A stretch of DNA of 64,000 nucleotides from Anastatus disparis. Taxonomy: Eukaryota > Arthropoda > Insecta > Hymenoptera > Eupelmidae. Below are positions 37,843 to 51,967 of the stretch, in pieces; within the stretch, counting starts at the first letter, position 1, and each line of letters starts with the position of its first letter. Where the stretch lies: contig JAFFSR010000251.1 of NCBI GenBank assembly GCA_017163975.1, forward strand, positions 8,556,001 through 8,620,000, in the 5' to 3' direction. Below the pieces are notes generated by a model. That model was given only the letters and a program-made list of their open reading frames with translations, did not search any database and had not been told where the DNA came from. The position numbers and the translations under genes are program-made.

Positions 37843-40800
37843 TTATTCTTCTCTCATCATTCTTTGATAATTTCTTGCTCTTTTATTTTCACGTGCATTA
37901 GTAAGGCGAGGTGTTTTTAGTATTTTTTTAAATTCCTCTTCTTGGGAAGCAGAGAGAGGTACTGTTTTTTGCAGTTGTTCAGCCATTTGGTGAACATCGA
38001 CATTTTCAACTTGTAGACTGTATTTTAGAGCGGACTACAAATGTAAATAAATAAAAGTTGTATCAATTTATTAAAATATTCGTCTTCAAAAAAAGAAAAA
38101 TAAAAATCATAGCAAAACTTACTAAGGCTCCAGGTACGTGACCCCGATCAACGAAAGCTTTATAAATTTCCATTATTTGGTCTGAACTCATAACATTAAA
38201 AAGTTTGTCTTCATTCTGTAGCACATGATCAAATACTTTTGTCATTTTGTCAAATTCATTCGCACGAAGTAACAAGCTGCTCATATTACCATATACATTA
38301 CTTGAAAAAAGAATTGGTTGTAATCTCCTTTGATTCATATCCTGATAAAAACATATTTTTATTAAAAATTATTTTGAAATTTTGATAGAAAGTCATACAA
38401 ATTATTTCAATTTTTTTTTATAAACAAACAAATATTTACAATCATTGTAATAAATTTTTAATTATAAATAATTAATACAAATAAAATAGTAATAAATAGG
38501 TTTATAAATACTCGTACCATTAATATTATTTCATCAAAAATCTTCAAATCAATGAAATTTGAATCGCAAATCGTTTAACATTTAAAAGTTTTATCATTGC
38601 AAATCGTTTAATATTTAAAAAGTAAAATATTTATAAGAAAGAAATCGATTTATAAACTTTTTTTCATTATCTTTTGATATAATAATTATTTTTAATATTA
38701 AAATAATTGAATGAACCTTTAAAAACAACAAATTATTTTTTGAAATTTACTTACTTCTATATAAGTGAAAATATTCCAAGCCACTTTTGCATATTCTTCA
38801 TGCAAAGGAGAACCTTCTGGTGGAATACAATGTTTACACATCAATGAAAATAATCTCACTATTATTACATATCTATCCATCATGTTAAATTGTACCACTT
38901 GAGAACAAAATTTAGGTAAAAATTGTGTTACCATTTCTTTATCATTAAGCTCTAACATATCAAGAATATTCTTCATTAATTCTGTTTCAGGAACATAGAT
39001 ACGCGGTACTAATTTATCATAGATTTTCATGAAATCTTCTAAAGTTTCACTTGTTAAAAGTAAGTAAAGATAATTTCTATAATAAACATTTTCCTAAAAC
39101 AATGTTAAAGTTTATAAATTAAAATATGTTTCTATTAAGAAATTTAATACAAATATATAACTAATTCATACTTTTAGGTTTTCTCCAATCAACTTGTAGT
39201 TATTTTTGGTTAAAAGAAGATTATGCAATCTATTACCAGTTTGTATGTCATGCATATGTTTTGTTGCAACTTCCATAGCATGTTGAAAGAAAAATATATC
39301 ATTAGGATCTTGCATTTTTAATTCTTCTTCCTTTTCTAATTCATCTAAAATTTCTCGTAAAATATAACTAGTTGGACCAGCTGCAATTGAATAATTTTAA
39401 ATACTTTAATTCCATTTCTTATTTTAATGATTATAGATTTAATGTAAATATTGACAAACTGTAAGAAAAGAAATTTATAATTAATATTATTCAACATACT
39501 TTCACGACAGAAGACTAAAAGAAGATAATAATAAGATGCAAGACATGGTTTAATTCCAATCGATTTAAACTCTGTGAGCAATGATAGAGCAAATTCTTTT
39601 GCTGATCCTTGTATTTTAAATGTAGATGTACATTTAAGAACAGCATTCAATGTTTGAATATTTGGCTTGATTCCACTCTCAGCCATATTTTTTAAAAATT
39701 CCTGAATTTTAGTTTGACATTCTGCCTGATTGTCCTTTAATAAATAAGCTATTCGAATTAAATAATTATAAGTTGAAAGAAAAATAGGTATATTATTAAC
39801 AATACACTCATTGTATAAATTCATTGCTCTATCAACCTGTAATAAAAAAATTAATTATGTATTAACATATTCTACAAAAAACCTCAATATAAAGTATTAA
39901 AAATCAAGTATATTTTTTAACGTTAACAAAAAAAATGTTACAGTTATTCATTTTGTAAATTATATTTATGATGAAGTTACCCTTAAATATTTTGCAGTTC
40001 CACAAAGTAGAGCATTATATGCATTTGCTGCAGTTGCTTTGTCATTCTTAAGTTCTCCAAATAATTTTTCAATGTTAGGATCATCCCTGTAACATATTTA
40101 ATGGTATATTAATATGAATAAATTTATATTTATAACTAGTATTTTATTAGTTTCATAAATACCAAATATTGTTTAAAGAACTTACTTCCACATATTTTTA
40201 TTTATTTCTGTCTTTATAGAAAAGAATCGTTCTTCTAGAAAATTTTCTGGTATACTATCTGTACTGGAATTAAAGAAACATAATAGTTCTAAAATAGCTT
40301 GTTTTGTTTCTTTCCCAACATTCTCTTCTAATAAATGATATACATGAAGAACATCAGCAACTCGACCTTGCTTTATTAGTTCATTTAGAAGTTCTTCAGA
40401 TACTTGTTCTTTTGTTTCATATTTTTCAGGTGGTAAAAATGCCTAAAAATTATATTGATTTAAAATCATGTTAATAATGTTAAAATATATTTTGTGATTT
40501 TTCAAAAATTCAAAAGAAATTTATTAAAATAAAAATAGAAATTTATACCTGAATTAGAGGTTCCGAAAGATTACTTTTCAAAAGATCAGCATGTTGATCA
40601 AGAACCCATATTGCTGCTTTTATACCAGCTTCTCGAGAAAGAGAAAATTGACGTTTTTTACTTGATGATGTTGGAATTAAATATGGATCATCTATGTATT
40701 TATAATCAGCAGCAGTCGGATCGTGTGTTATGGTTGATTCCAAAGCCTAAATAAATGTGAATACCATATAAGAAGTATAGTTTAAAGATCAGAAATAAAA

Positions 40801-40997
40801 ATAAGTTATTTTAATATTAAAATTACTTCTAATATGTCAGTAGGTCCTCGTTCTTTTTTTATTGGAATTTGAATCTCTGTTTCAGGATTTGGGACAGCTG
40901 GATTTACAAAAGTAGCAGTTGCCAACCCTTGAAGTTGTGTTATTGTATTCCGAGCGATTCTTCCCAAACGAAAATAATTGTTCAAAATATTAATCAT
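37843..40997 (-). CDS. PTCD3: Pentatricopeptide repeat protein 3, mitochondrial (mS39)
   Basis: Nine coding exons join in phase: 40827-40997, 40549-40746, 40186-40442, 39981-40086, 39500-39836, 39172-39380, 38755-39093, 38123-38341 and 37843-38034. They give 675 residues, the family length. PTCD3 is the PPR-type small-subunit mitoribosome protein mS39, which contacts mRNA near the entry channel. Features: a basic Asn/Arg-rich N-terminus like a targeting peptide; the conserved DDPYLIPTSS segment (about 80-90); PPR-like helices including AMNLYNECIVNNIPIFLSTY and AESGIKPNIQTLNAVLKC; and a charged C-terminus. An upstream ATG at about 41120 (MNSLRTRIINR) followed by a donor (CAG|GTAAAG) could give an alternative targeting peptide, but it needs a weak acceptor. 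I keep the start at 40997. Confidence 0.93.
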
Positions 40998-43053
40998 TTA
41001 ATATTTAATCGAATACTTTGAAATTATATTGTTGTTATTTTCTCATATCAAATATTACAAAATAAAATCATAAATCTTTACCTGTTTATAATTCTCGTCC
41101 TTAATGAATTCATATTTATAATTTTTGTGAATATTTACTATTAAAAAATTTTGAAAAGCTATTTAATTGATATTTTTTAATATATAAATAGTAAAAGCAT
41201 TGCGTTAAAATTAGAGGTTAAGTTACCGAACTCCCGTATAACTCATGTGTTACCGGCGCCTGCGCATGTATCTGTTAAAAGTTTTGCTTAGGAACATTTT
41301 TGGTTGTCATTATTCAGGGATAAATTGGTCTATATTATTTTTAAGTTTTTATCATTGAAACCTGAAAAGAAAAGTTTAAAATTATATATAAAAATCATTC
41401 ACTTGAAATAATTATATTAAAGATAAACTGATTATTAAAAAATATCAAAAACTAATTAAAAATGAGCGCTTATATTACATAACTATTTTAATTTAAAAAT
41501 TTTAAAAATATCATACTACAAACTAATAAACATAAATCTAATCGAACCCAGTAAAAATGATAATATTGCTTAAATTGATAATTGAATGCTTAATTTTTTT
41601 TAAATAACAATAAATTATAATTTTTTTTCAAATCCAAAATAACTAGTTGCGCTCTATTTCGCTATTGTATTGAGTACGTTGCTTATATATATATTAAAAG
41701 AGATCGAATCCAAAATGATTGGCACACCCTACCAATAAAATGTCTACGATTAAAAATAGATCGATTACAGTGTAATTATCACGTAACGTTCACTATTCGT
41801 CCAATTCTATACACGATTAAATATTTCCTTGTCCATTATTCAATATGTTATATATAACATACCTTAATACATATTATGCTTTATATATGTATTAAGTCCG
41901 AATTTTTATTAATCAATTATTTTATTTATCATTTGTTAAAAAAAATTTTGAATCACTCAAGTTCTATAATAAAATTTAAAATATTTACAAGAAAAATAGT
42001 TGAAATAACATAATTATTAATCAATTTGTATCTTTTAATTTATATTTATGAAATATTTAATATTTTTATAAAATTATCATATCTATTCTAGCAGCTCTTG
42101 TATCGTACGATTTTCGAAATTGTCATAAAAATTTAACTTACATTGTATTGGTGACATAACGCTTGATATTTGCCTTGAAAAATATCAAAAGTAATTTAGA
42201 AATTATTTTATTTCTTTTTTATATACGCATTTAAAAAAGTAAACTTACAAAGTTTTATAAAAGTCCAACTAGTTTTATTATACTGTTTTCATTAACAATT
42301 TAATTATATTATTTTAACAAAAAAATTCTGCTAATTAACATATTATTAATAGTATTTTTCGTGTAATAAGCATCATGCTAAACTTTATATTTGTAAATGA
42401 TTGACATATACAAGGGACAGTATAGTTTGCTTGATCGCCTTAGGGTAAACAGTTACACACCCGTGGTGTGAACATGATTTTTATTATCTGTAAGAGTAAC
42501 ACGAGCCAAAATGTACGCAATTGGAACTGTGAAATAAATGAGTACATATTCATAATTAACGTTAGTGAAGAAAAAATTGTAAGATTCACAAAAATAAGGT
42601 TCTTTTAATATTGTTTATAAAAATATATTTGAAATATTTTGAATTTATTCATTGGAAAGAAAAAGAAATTATTTTAAAAACTATTTCATAATACTATTGA
42701 AAGGTAACAATGGAATATTTAATCTTGTATAAATATTAGTTATTTAAAGTATTACGTAAGTTTCCTGAGCACAATGTGACCCGTAATTTAAATAATAATT
42801 GGATAAATATTCAGCATATCATAATTCTAATAGTTTGATTGTAATTATGTTTATGTTATTCTTTAACTTATACTCTTGGAGATTAGCCTTAAAAACAAAA
42901 TTTATCTTTTTTACAAATTTAAGCTATTAGAAGAATATCAAAATTCTGAAGAATCGATTTTGTTGATACAATGAGAGATGTGTTTTTATATACAAATATT
43001 TAAAAAATTAAAGTTATAGATATATGAGTTCAATAAATTTAGAGTTTGCCGGT
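40998..43053. other. PTCD3 upstream region and AT-rich intergenic DNA
   Basis: Next to PTCD3 lies a probable 5' UTR with a possible small intron (donor CAG|GTAAAG at 41091 on the minus strand) and a GC-rich promoter patch at 41254-41269. From 41350 on, the sequence is AT-rich and featureless to the foldback element at 43054. Confidence 0.5.
41254..41269. promoter_or_regulatory. NRF-1-like GC patch upstream of PTCD3
   Basis: The string CGGCGCCTGCGCATGT contains TGCGCATG, close to the palindromic GCGCATGCGC site of NRF-1/Erect wing factors, which often control nuclear genes for mitochondrial proteins. It is an isolated GC patch in AT-rich DNA about 260 bp upstream of the PTCD3 start. The functional link is inference. 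Confidence 0.3.
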
Positions 43054-43952
43054 CCCTGGTAGAAAATGAAACGCTTTTTCTACCATTTTATGGCCATTTC
43101 TTTAAAGTGAAGAGCAGAAAGTGGGAATGTTTTATGGCCATTATTTGAACTAATATGAAACGTTTTTTTCAACCTTCATAGTGCTAAAAAATGCTAATAA
43201 AATGTTGAGTCTGATCCACTATTATTTGAATATAGATAGTTAACAGTAGAGTCTATCAAATTGTGCTCTAATTGATTACTATTAAGAATCATTTAAGGTT
43301 TTTTCTTGAAAGTTATCATTAATCATTAATAGAATCACTTTTGTTAATATATTCGCGCGTATATTTTGAGTTGTGATCGGATTGTTAGAGGTTATTTTTA
43401 AACGATTAATCAAATTTTCCATTTATTATTTTAAAAAACGATATTTTTATGCTCGTTTCGTACTGCGTTTCATATTTTTATTTTAATAAAATTTAATATT
43501 ATTTTTATTTTTATAAATTCCAATAAAAATAAACATTGACGAAGGAATGTGAATAAATACTAATCTATATTTTCTCGCCACGTGGCAAAAGTGAGGTTAT
43601 GATTTTACCTATGATCTGAAAAATTAAGGACTCATTACTAAAAAGTTATATAACTAGTCAAAAAAAGTTGTCCACAGTTTACCTAATTTTTAGATAGCTG
43701 TTACTGATTTTTTCTCTCCGTTTACTTAAAATGCGTATTTTTTTGGCTAAATACAAAAATTTTGAACAACATTTTTATATTAGCATTTTTTGCCTATAAG
43801 ATGCTAACCAATATACCAAAAAATTTGAGCTCTGCAGATTCAGCAAAAAAATTGCCATTTATTCGCCAATATTGACATGACAAAATATTACTATTGAAAA
43901 TGGTCATAACTTGTTGTTTACACCATTTTTAATGTTTAAATTTCTACCAGGG
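43054..43952. repeat. Foldback (inverted-repeat) element, about 0.9 kb
   Basis: Terminal inverted repeats CCCTGGTAGAAA (43054-43065) and TTTCTACCAGGG (43941-43952) bound the element. Subterminal inverted matches also occur: AAAAAATGCTAATAAAATGTTG (two halves, from 43186) against its reverse complement at 43767-43790. The arms are therefore more than 130 bp with gaps. There is no coding capacity. It is consistent with a non-autonomous DNA transposon; I could not find a clear target-site duplication and do not know the family. Confidence 0.55.
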
Positions 43953-46900
43953 GTGTATTAACTATAATTGACTATTAATATTAATTATAATTAACAATAA
44001 TTTTATTAACTATATAATAAAAATTATAATTGTTTCAAAAAATCAACATTGAGTAATACGTGTTCATTAAATGACAACCCATCAAAATAATGGAAAAAGT
44101 TTTAGATAAGTCCTTTGAGATTCAAAAAATATCCATTTGATTGTAAGTTATCTAATAAGTCATTAAAAATAAAAAATATTAATTTATTTAGATTTGTATG
44201 TGATAGAGTTATCTAGTTTAATTTTTTAGACAAACGTAAAATATACTAAAAATTATATACATTTCTAATTTATGTAATTAGTACTAGTTTCAATATTTAT
44301 AATTTCGTTAATTTAGAAAAAAGTTTTTTTATAAAGGATTTTGGTGATTTGGATGATATAAACGTATGCTGATCTTAAGTTCTTTAAAATAATGATACTA
44401 TTTATTATATATTTCTTAAAATTACTGATCTAACTGCACGTAATTCTAGCTTTTTTATATTTTTATATAATAAAATATCTCTAGCAGTTAGCAAAACGTT
44501 GTTGATAAAATAATGACTGAAATAATATACGATCCATAAATTATGAGTGATGCACAAAAAAACTATTTAATTCATCTCATTATATGACAATGAACCTAAT
44601 AAAAATTTCACTTACCGTAATAAAAAAAGAGACAAAGAGAAACTTTCAATCGACTCATTCTTCACCTGCAAAACCTCTATTATTCGTCTTTCTTTTCTAA
44701 TCATATAAGAAACCAGCCCTTCCAACTGTAAAAACTGCATTAAATTCGCTTAATCCCATCCGTTATACCTTTTTTCTTAATGCCTAACTTGAGCATTAAA
44801 AAAAATTTCAATATAAAAAAAAGTGAGAAGTATTCGCTTTACGTGTTACTAAGAGACAAAAAAGAGGAAAAAGAAATGTAGAACAGTAAAAAGGGATGAA
44901 ACTGCCCTTACAAGATCTTCTCGCTCTAAATCAAGTCGTTAAGGTATTTATATGATACAGAATAGATTCAGGGTCATCTGGTTACATATAACATAATATA
45001 TACATATCTTTATTTTTTATAATGAAGAAGAGAAACCCGCCTCCGCGAGAATCTCGTGAATCTAGTTCTTTTCAATGCATCTCAAGTAAGTACCACACGG
45101 GATTTTAAGTTGAATATATAAAGGTATACATATGTGTATCAGTTTATGTGTGTAAGACAGGACTTCCCTTTTTTCTATATTGTAAAAAGCAACAGCTGCA
45201 AAGCTTTCGTTTTATAAGATAGGGAATCATTTTCTTATAGTAGAATTTTTATATTGTTTAGCATTTGAATAAGTATGAGCGTTCTTTCATATTTTTTTTT
45301 TCATTGGCTTCTTTCTTTGATAAAAGAAATATATAGAACCATAGCTTTAAATTACATATGTCGAATAAAATATTGTAAAAATAATATGCTTTGGCTTTGC
45401 GGTTTTCTTATATCAAAATTTTTTTTAAATTATTTTTCTATAAAGAAGACTTAAAAACAATTGTTCAATTAATATAAGTAATTTTATACGAATATTTTTT
45501 TTTATTAATCAGTTAATAAAACATGTATTCAGTAACATTGTATTAGTTTTATAAATACTATAAGTTATGTGTTTGAAAACTACATATTTTTACAGTTACA
45601 TTTAAAAAATAGCTCAAAAGGGAAGTAGGGTCTGAAGGGTAGAAAAGCAGGTTTTCAAAAATTTTTTTTTAATGAAACGATAAATATAAATTTATTTCTG
45701 TAAAAACTACATAACAGAATAAAATTTGAAATATATTCAACAATTATTTTATTTAAAAATATACATAAATGAGTGATTAATAGCGAATTCTGGCAGATGT
45801 GGTGGACTCGATAACTCATCATTAAATCATCTGGAATCAAAAAACCAAAATAATTTTATTAGTTAATAAATTTCTCGAGATAACGCTGAGGAGATAATTT
45901 TTAAATTAATTTTTCAATTTTTGATGTTACCTGGAAATCAGTGCAAAAAAATAGATTTTTGACAGAAAAAATTGATTTTTTTATTGTGAAATGAATAAGT
46001 ATAAAAAATAAAAAATTTTGACAGCGTTACCTCGCTATTTATGTGTAGAAACATGTAGTTTTAAAAAAATCGAAGTAGAACTTGAGTTACAAGATCCACC
46101 TACTAAAAAAGTTGGACAGTTACATATAACTAGAGAAAAGAAACCAAGTTATTTTATATCTCCGTTATTAGTTTTGCTCCAATCAATAAATTTAAATTTT
46201 AACACAATAATCTTGTGATTTTATATTATTTCACATAAAAAATTTTGATAGAGTCTACTCTCCACTTAAATTAAACTCATGATATCCCGATTTATATTTT
46301 ATAACAAAACTTTAGGAAATCGGAAACATATATGTCTTTGTAGCGAATATAATGTAGCAATTTAATGATAAAGATTTAAAAGTACTTCTAAAACGCATAT
46401 TTGAATTTATATAAAAATTTATTTTCATATACTTAAACTTATGAAAAAAGTTTTCTCTAAATTGACGATAAAATTTCATATATCCTTACACAAGATCATG
46501 CAAGGTGCCCCAAATCTTTCTCAGCTAATTCCACGATAAAGTAAAAAGCTTCGCTGTGAGATTTTCGTTGATTTATATAAATGTATTTTTTTGCATTTTT
46601 TCAGAAATTATAATATCAACTATTTATAACAAAATATTTTATGTAATAATAGTTAAAAGTCAAACGACATTACTGTTAATTTGATATTTCAAATTTTATT
46701 ACTTCGTATAATATTTTAATAAATTGTTTTTCAAATAATGTCTAGTTATATTTATAATTAATTAAATACTTATAAGGTCAAAGTATTATGTTATCAGATT
46801 CGCCCTGCAGTAACGTAATGATTAATACCCTTCTTTGAAACTTTGGTTTCCGATATACGAAAATTCAAGTAGTCAATAAGAACCTATTTCTATTATCAGT

Positions 46901-49900
46901 GCGTATATAAATTACAGAAACTCAGAATAGTTTATGTTAATTTTAATTTATAGAATATTCGATTAAATTTAGTGAAAACTAAAATTTAATTATCGACAAA
47001 TATCTTTGTCTTCTATCTTACATTACTCAAATATATAATTCTAGAAATTCTAACTTGAAAGCAATAAAAGAGAGACTAATCAAGTTTCAGCAATATGATG
47101 TTTGGGAAATCCCAGAAAAAGCCCATCTGCAATGAGGAATAAAAGCGTTCGTCATCGAAAACAAAGAAAAAAAATATATAGTCCATTGCTTTAATGTATT
47201 ATTGATCGTTCGTCAAAAGAAAGGAAAAAGAGCTGCGAAAATTGCTAGGTATTAAAAGTATTTTCTACCCCTCTCGTATATATATACAAGAGTTGTTGTA
47301 TGGCATAAAAGAAGAGAAAAAAAAGCTAGAGAACGAATTGAGGAAAAATAAAGAGAGTACAGGGGTCTTATCGAGGATATATTTTTTTTAACCAGGTGCG
47401 TTGTTTTCTACAGTTTGTTGCAGTACCGTGAGACTCTTCAAGAATACGTAAAGAACCTAAAACTCGCGCCCTGAGCGTATATGTTGTGCATCAAAAAGAG
47501 AAAGAAAGAAAAAAAAACCGTCAGCTTCTACACGTGTCTTACTCTGGGTACATCTACAAGTTTCTCATATACATATATACATAAGTTTACGTATAATATG
47601 AAAGTACATATATACATACAGACATGAATGAATGAAAAACAGGATTTATTTTTCTATGGGGAACAAGAGCATACAACCTTCTCCTTTTTTTCCTCTTCAT
47701 TGTGCACCTTTCTTTCTTTCTTCCCTCTTTGCGCGATTCTTTGATCAAGTTTCTTATATGTACGATATCCCCACTCGCTTTAAAGCTCCCTGTTTTTTTT
47801 TTTTTTACTGATATTTCTTATTACACCTTGAGAGAATTTAGAATGTCTATAGAGAGAGTTTTTTTAGATCCACTTTGAGTATGCAAAGATATGTCAAAGC
47901 TACAAAGAAACTATGCTTTACTGACTATTACGGTATTGAGCAGAGACAAAGAAGATGGGTACTATATGTATTATTTATGTACCGAAAAAGCATTGGTTTT
48001 CGTTTTTTTTTTTCCTTTAAGATGTAGACGTATACGTATATGTTTAATATTTAAATGTTAGATTGGTTAGCTTAGTTTTAGGAGGGTATACACTATAAAA
48101 TTTATAATATAGCCATTCCTTTCTGGTGACTTTATGAGAAGTTAAATAAGTAATTTGATAGTTTTTTTCAATAGCTCGTGATAGGTGCTATATACACAGA
48201 GCGATATGTAAAAATTGAAAATTTTTTCAATTTATAGTTTAAAAATTTTATCAATGAAACTTAAATTGATTGTTATTTAATTGTGATTATTTAAGAATAT
48301 CTTTTACATTATTTAAAAATATAAAAAAGCTCCCTAGTTTTAGTGAATTATTACAAAAATGTGTCGAACCATTGATTAAAATTTAACGTTACTATGCAAT
48401 TCTAATGTAACGAATATCCTTTCCATTTTCATTAGCAAGTTATTTTGATTGTAATTATTAAATTATAATATTAAATAAAAATTACTCTTCGATACAAAAG
48501 AAAAAAAAACGTTTATTACTATCAAAGATCATTACAATAATTTAGAAAGTACATAAAGCACCATATACGTTATAAACGTCAAAATGGAACGTTAAAACGT
48601 CATCACTGCAATTGACCTAGTTAGAAACATGTACACACTATAATACAAAGGCTATGCTCCAAAAATTATACCGACTCCCCAAAAAAATAAAAGTAAGACC
48701 TGCAACAGCCTGTGAAGTATACAAGGGATTCGTCCCTTTCGCAAATGGAATCACTCGCTCACCCTAATCACATCCTAACACATACGCGCATCCATGCACG
48801 CTATATATTTGTACGTGGTACCACACAGATTGCACTTGAATAGAGATTTTTTCCCCTTCTCTCCTTTTTTTATAGGGGAATACACAAAGGATATAATTCT
48901 ATTTTTCTCTCTTACTCCACGTGGCATTGCAAGTATAACCGTTTCTCGAACCGTACGTTCTCGTCCTGCATATGCAGCAAGGGAACAAAAAAAAAGAGAA
49001 AGAGTAGGATCAACTCCCCTCTTTTTTTTCTCTTCTTTCTAATGCAAGCTGATCGCAAGTTCAAAAAGGGAGAGAAAAAAGCGCGAGTTTCGATGTTGTA
49101 TATATTTCCTTTGTGTAAGTACATATAAGTGATATAAGATCGCGAGGAAAAAACGTGGGATTTTTATGGGCGTAGTTTAGGGTCACCCTTAAACTACTAT
49201 GTTTCTTTTGTTACCAAACTTATAGATATCCTATACATTGTTTCCAATTTCAGAATCATTCCTTTATCTCTTTATTTTTTTTTTCATCCTTCTTGTCATC
49301 CGTCCCTTTATACATGCGAAATGTAGGGAAAGCAACAGTACCGAAAGATAAAAGAGAAGCTGGAAAAAAAGCGTGGGATTACGTAAGGATGCGTAATCGT
49401 GATTGAACCAATATAAAAAGCCAAGCATGGAATCCCTGTGGGTTTCTGGGTCGAGTTTGTTTCATGTTTTCATTCTGGGTTAAGATGAGTAAGTGCGTAA
49501 GTAATTGTGGACTTGATTCATGAGAGGTAAAGTTATTGAAACTTCATTGAAGTTTTATTAAAAGTTTTAGGCAAGCTTAAAGGTATTGCACGAAAGAACT
49601 TGGATGCATTTAAAAATAATAAATGAGAAATTTGAATTGAAGATACTGAATACGTTTTTATACAGTTTTTAATTATTTGGTAAACATTAAAAAGTTCAAT
49701 AAATTTGATTTCACAATTTCAAATTTTAGGCTGTAAAAAAATTTTTAATTAAAAATTTTAACATAACTTTAATTTTTTAATATTACAAATTATACATATT
49801 TTTTGTGTAATCGCCATCGAGGCGCAACCAAACCTCTTGATATACATAATTGTTTTAAAAAATATTTTCGACATAATCAAAAGTTTAAATTAACTGTAAA

Positions 49901-51769
49901 TAAATAAAAAAAATTGTATGTCATAAATGTATATCAGTAAAGTAATTAAAATAAAGCTTTCAAAAACAACAGAACATGTTTAAATCTTTTACTTCATAAT
50001 TGCATGATGCAATAGTTTTTTTGAGCTTAAATTTCACGCAACACTGACAAACATTGCATGAACATATAAATTCTCTTAATAAAAATACGCGTTTTCACTC
50101 GACCTTATACCGCCGTGTACTTAAAGTTCTTTAATTTTAATCCTTTAAAATGAATTATAAATCGTATTTTTCTTATATTATATTCAAATAAGTATTAAAA
50201 TTATTAAAAAAATGAGTAATTTTTTTTTATCTTTTGTATTAATAAAAATACATATACTTTTTCACATATTGTTTTAATGAAAATAAAATATATAATACAT
50301 ATTGAATATTAATTTTAAATTTCTTCTTTTTGAAATACTGGCTATTAAAAAAAATAAAAGAAAATAAAACATTTTTATATAATGAAAAACAAAAGAACAA
50401 GTTTTCAGAAAACGCAAAACATCAGTTCCGCTTTCAAGGGTCTTTTCAAACATTATCCCTCGTATAGCACTCTGTGTATATACGCATACAAAGTCTTCTC
50501 ATCCGCAGAATAAAAAAAAAGTGAAGCAAGAGAAAGAAAAGAGATGTAGCAAGAAAGGATGCTAAAAAATAAAGAAAGAACGCACATGAAAGCGAGAAAA
50601 ATAAAACGAGAACGAAACCTCGCTTTTTGGTCCCGCACTTAAACCTATAAGTATACAAAGAAAGCGAGAGCAGCTCGCTTTGCTACCCGACGTTCCCACG
50701 ACGCCGGAAATCTTGTTCGCGCGCATTGGGTTAATGTATCTGTGTATATACATGTGTATTCATATACAAGTTAAAGTTTTTTAGAATGTTGACAGTCAGA
50801 AAACATAGTCAAATCTACATTACAATGAAAGACGTGTCTTTTTAAAAGGGGGATGAAAAAAATAATGGATGAATATTCCTAACTAATTATAATATTAAGT
50901 TGTTTGCATTAGTTGAATTGTTTCTTGTTAAGAAAAATTCTTTTGTTAAAATGTAGATACAAAAATCGTTCAAGTATAAATATTTTTTAACAATGCATTT
51001 AAATTACCAAGCTCAAATTATAAATTTGACAACTTTTGAAATCAGCATTTCTACAAGCTTTTTTTCTCATATCTCTATCAGCTGTAAATTAGAAAATACA
51101 TTTTTTTAATAAGTGTTCTATTCTATCTTGTATCTTCACGAAACTGTGAAGTAAACAATTTTAACATGACAAAAGCTCGCAAATACATAATAATATAGTC
51201 TTAATTATAAAATATACGGGCATTTTAACCCATTACGATTTAAAATTAATGATTGACAAATTGAACCGAAATTTAAATATATTATTTCATTTTATTAGTT
51301 TTTGTTTGAAATTTAAAACAAAGCTTATATTTCACTATGAATTCACTAAGAATTTGTAAATTAACGTAATTATTGATTTTTTATTTTTACTTTGAATTTT
51401 CTTTTTGAAATTTCGTGCTAGTGTGCATTTAAAGCAATCGTTTAAAAAATAATTCAAATTGCATTCAGAAAATAATATTACTTTTTAAATTCTAAAAATA
51501 TAAAACAAAAATAACCGATTGTCAGTGTTTACGAACATTAAATAAATAATATACAAATATTAGCTCATACATACACAAAAAATAAATTATTATAACGTGA
51601 CCGTCGATTACGGTCAATCGAGACAGATAAATTCGCGCGCGCGCATAGCAGCAACATCAGCACGTGGTTGCCACCGGCTTTTCAACGACCGACTTTTAAT
51701 ATAGCACACTCTTATCGCACTTTAGTAGATTTTCTAGGTTTCTTCTCTAATTGTTGTTTATATCGAGGA
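43953..51769. other. Non-coding region, mixed AT-rich and purine-rich blocks
   Basis: These 7.8 kb lack any supportable protein exon. AT-rich tracts alternate with GA/CT-rich, CpG-containing blocks (44600-45200, 47050-48050, 48600-49480, 50400-50760, 51590-51769). A 200-bp open frame near 46018-46218 has coding-like composition (see findings) but no identified homologue. Being upstream or downstream of microRNA hairpins, the region may be a primary microRNA transcript or cis-regulatory DNA; this is inference. Confidence 0.45.
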
Positions 51770-51842
51770 ACTTCGGCAGGCCGGGACGAGTGCAATTTGA
51801 TGTCTAATACACAAATAATGCCCTCATCCTTGCCTGTCTAAG
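51770..51842 (-). ncRNA. mir-92b: microRNA precursor, miR-92 family (92b-like)
   Basis: The minus strand folds as a hairpin. The 3' arm carries the miR-92 mature sequence at 51776-51797 (starts AATTGCACTCGTCCCGGCCT): seed ATTGCAC plus the family-typical GTCCCGGCCT. The 5' arm (about 51812-51838, GACAGGCAAGGATGAGGGCA) pairs with it through most of its length with G:U and single mismatches. miR-92 is an ancient bilaterian family that normally uses the 3' arm, as here. The precursor lies 200 bp downstream, in transcript sense, of a second family member. Precursor ends are approximate. Confidence 0.92.
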
Positions 51843-51967
51843 ATCTCGTAATTCATTCTTCAATCATCACCATGTAATCAGCAGCAGCACTGAAATTTTC
51901 TTCTTTTAATTCTTAAAAATCTAATGACATTTAAAAGAAAGAAAAAGACATTGTTGAAAGCAATGCA
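51843..51967 (-). other. Spacer between the two miR-92 hairpins
   Basis: This 125-bp spacer separates the two precursors, close enough for a single primary transcript. It shows no third family seed (GTGCAAT on the plus strand is absent). Confidence 0.6.

Noticed and set aside
48828..48850. Plus-strand GATTGCACTTGAATAG containing the miR-92 seed
   Set aside because: The conserved 3' half of miR-92 is missing and neither flank can pair with it to make a hairpin.
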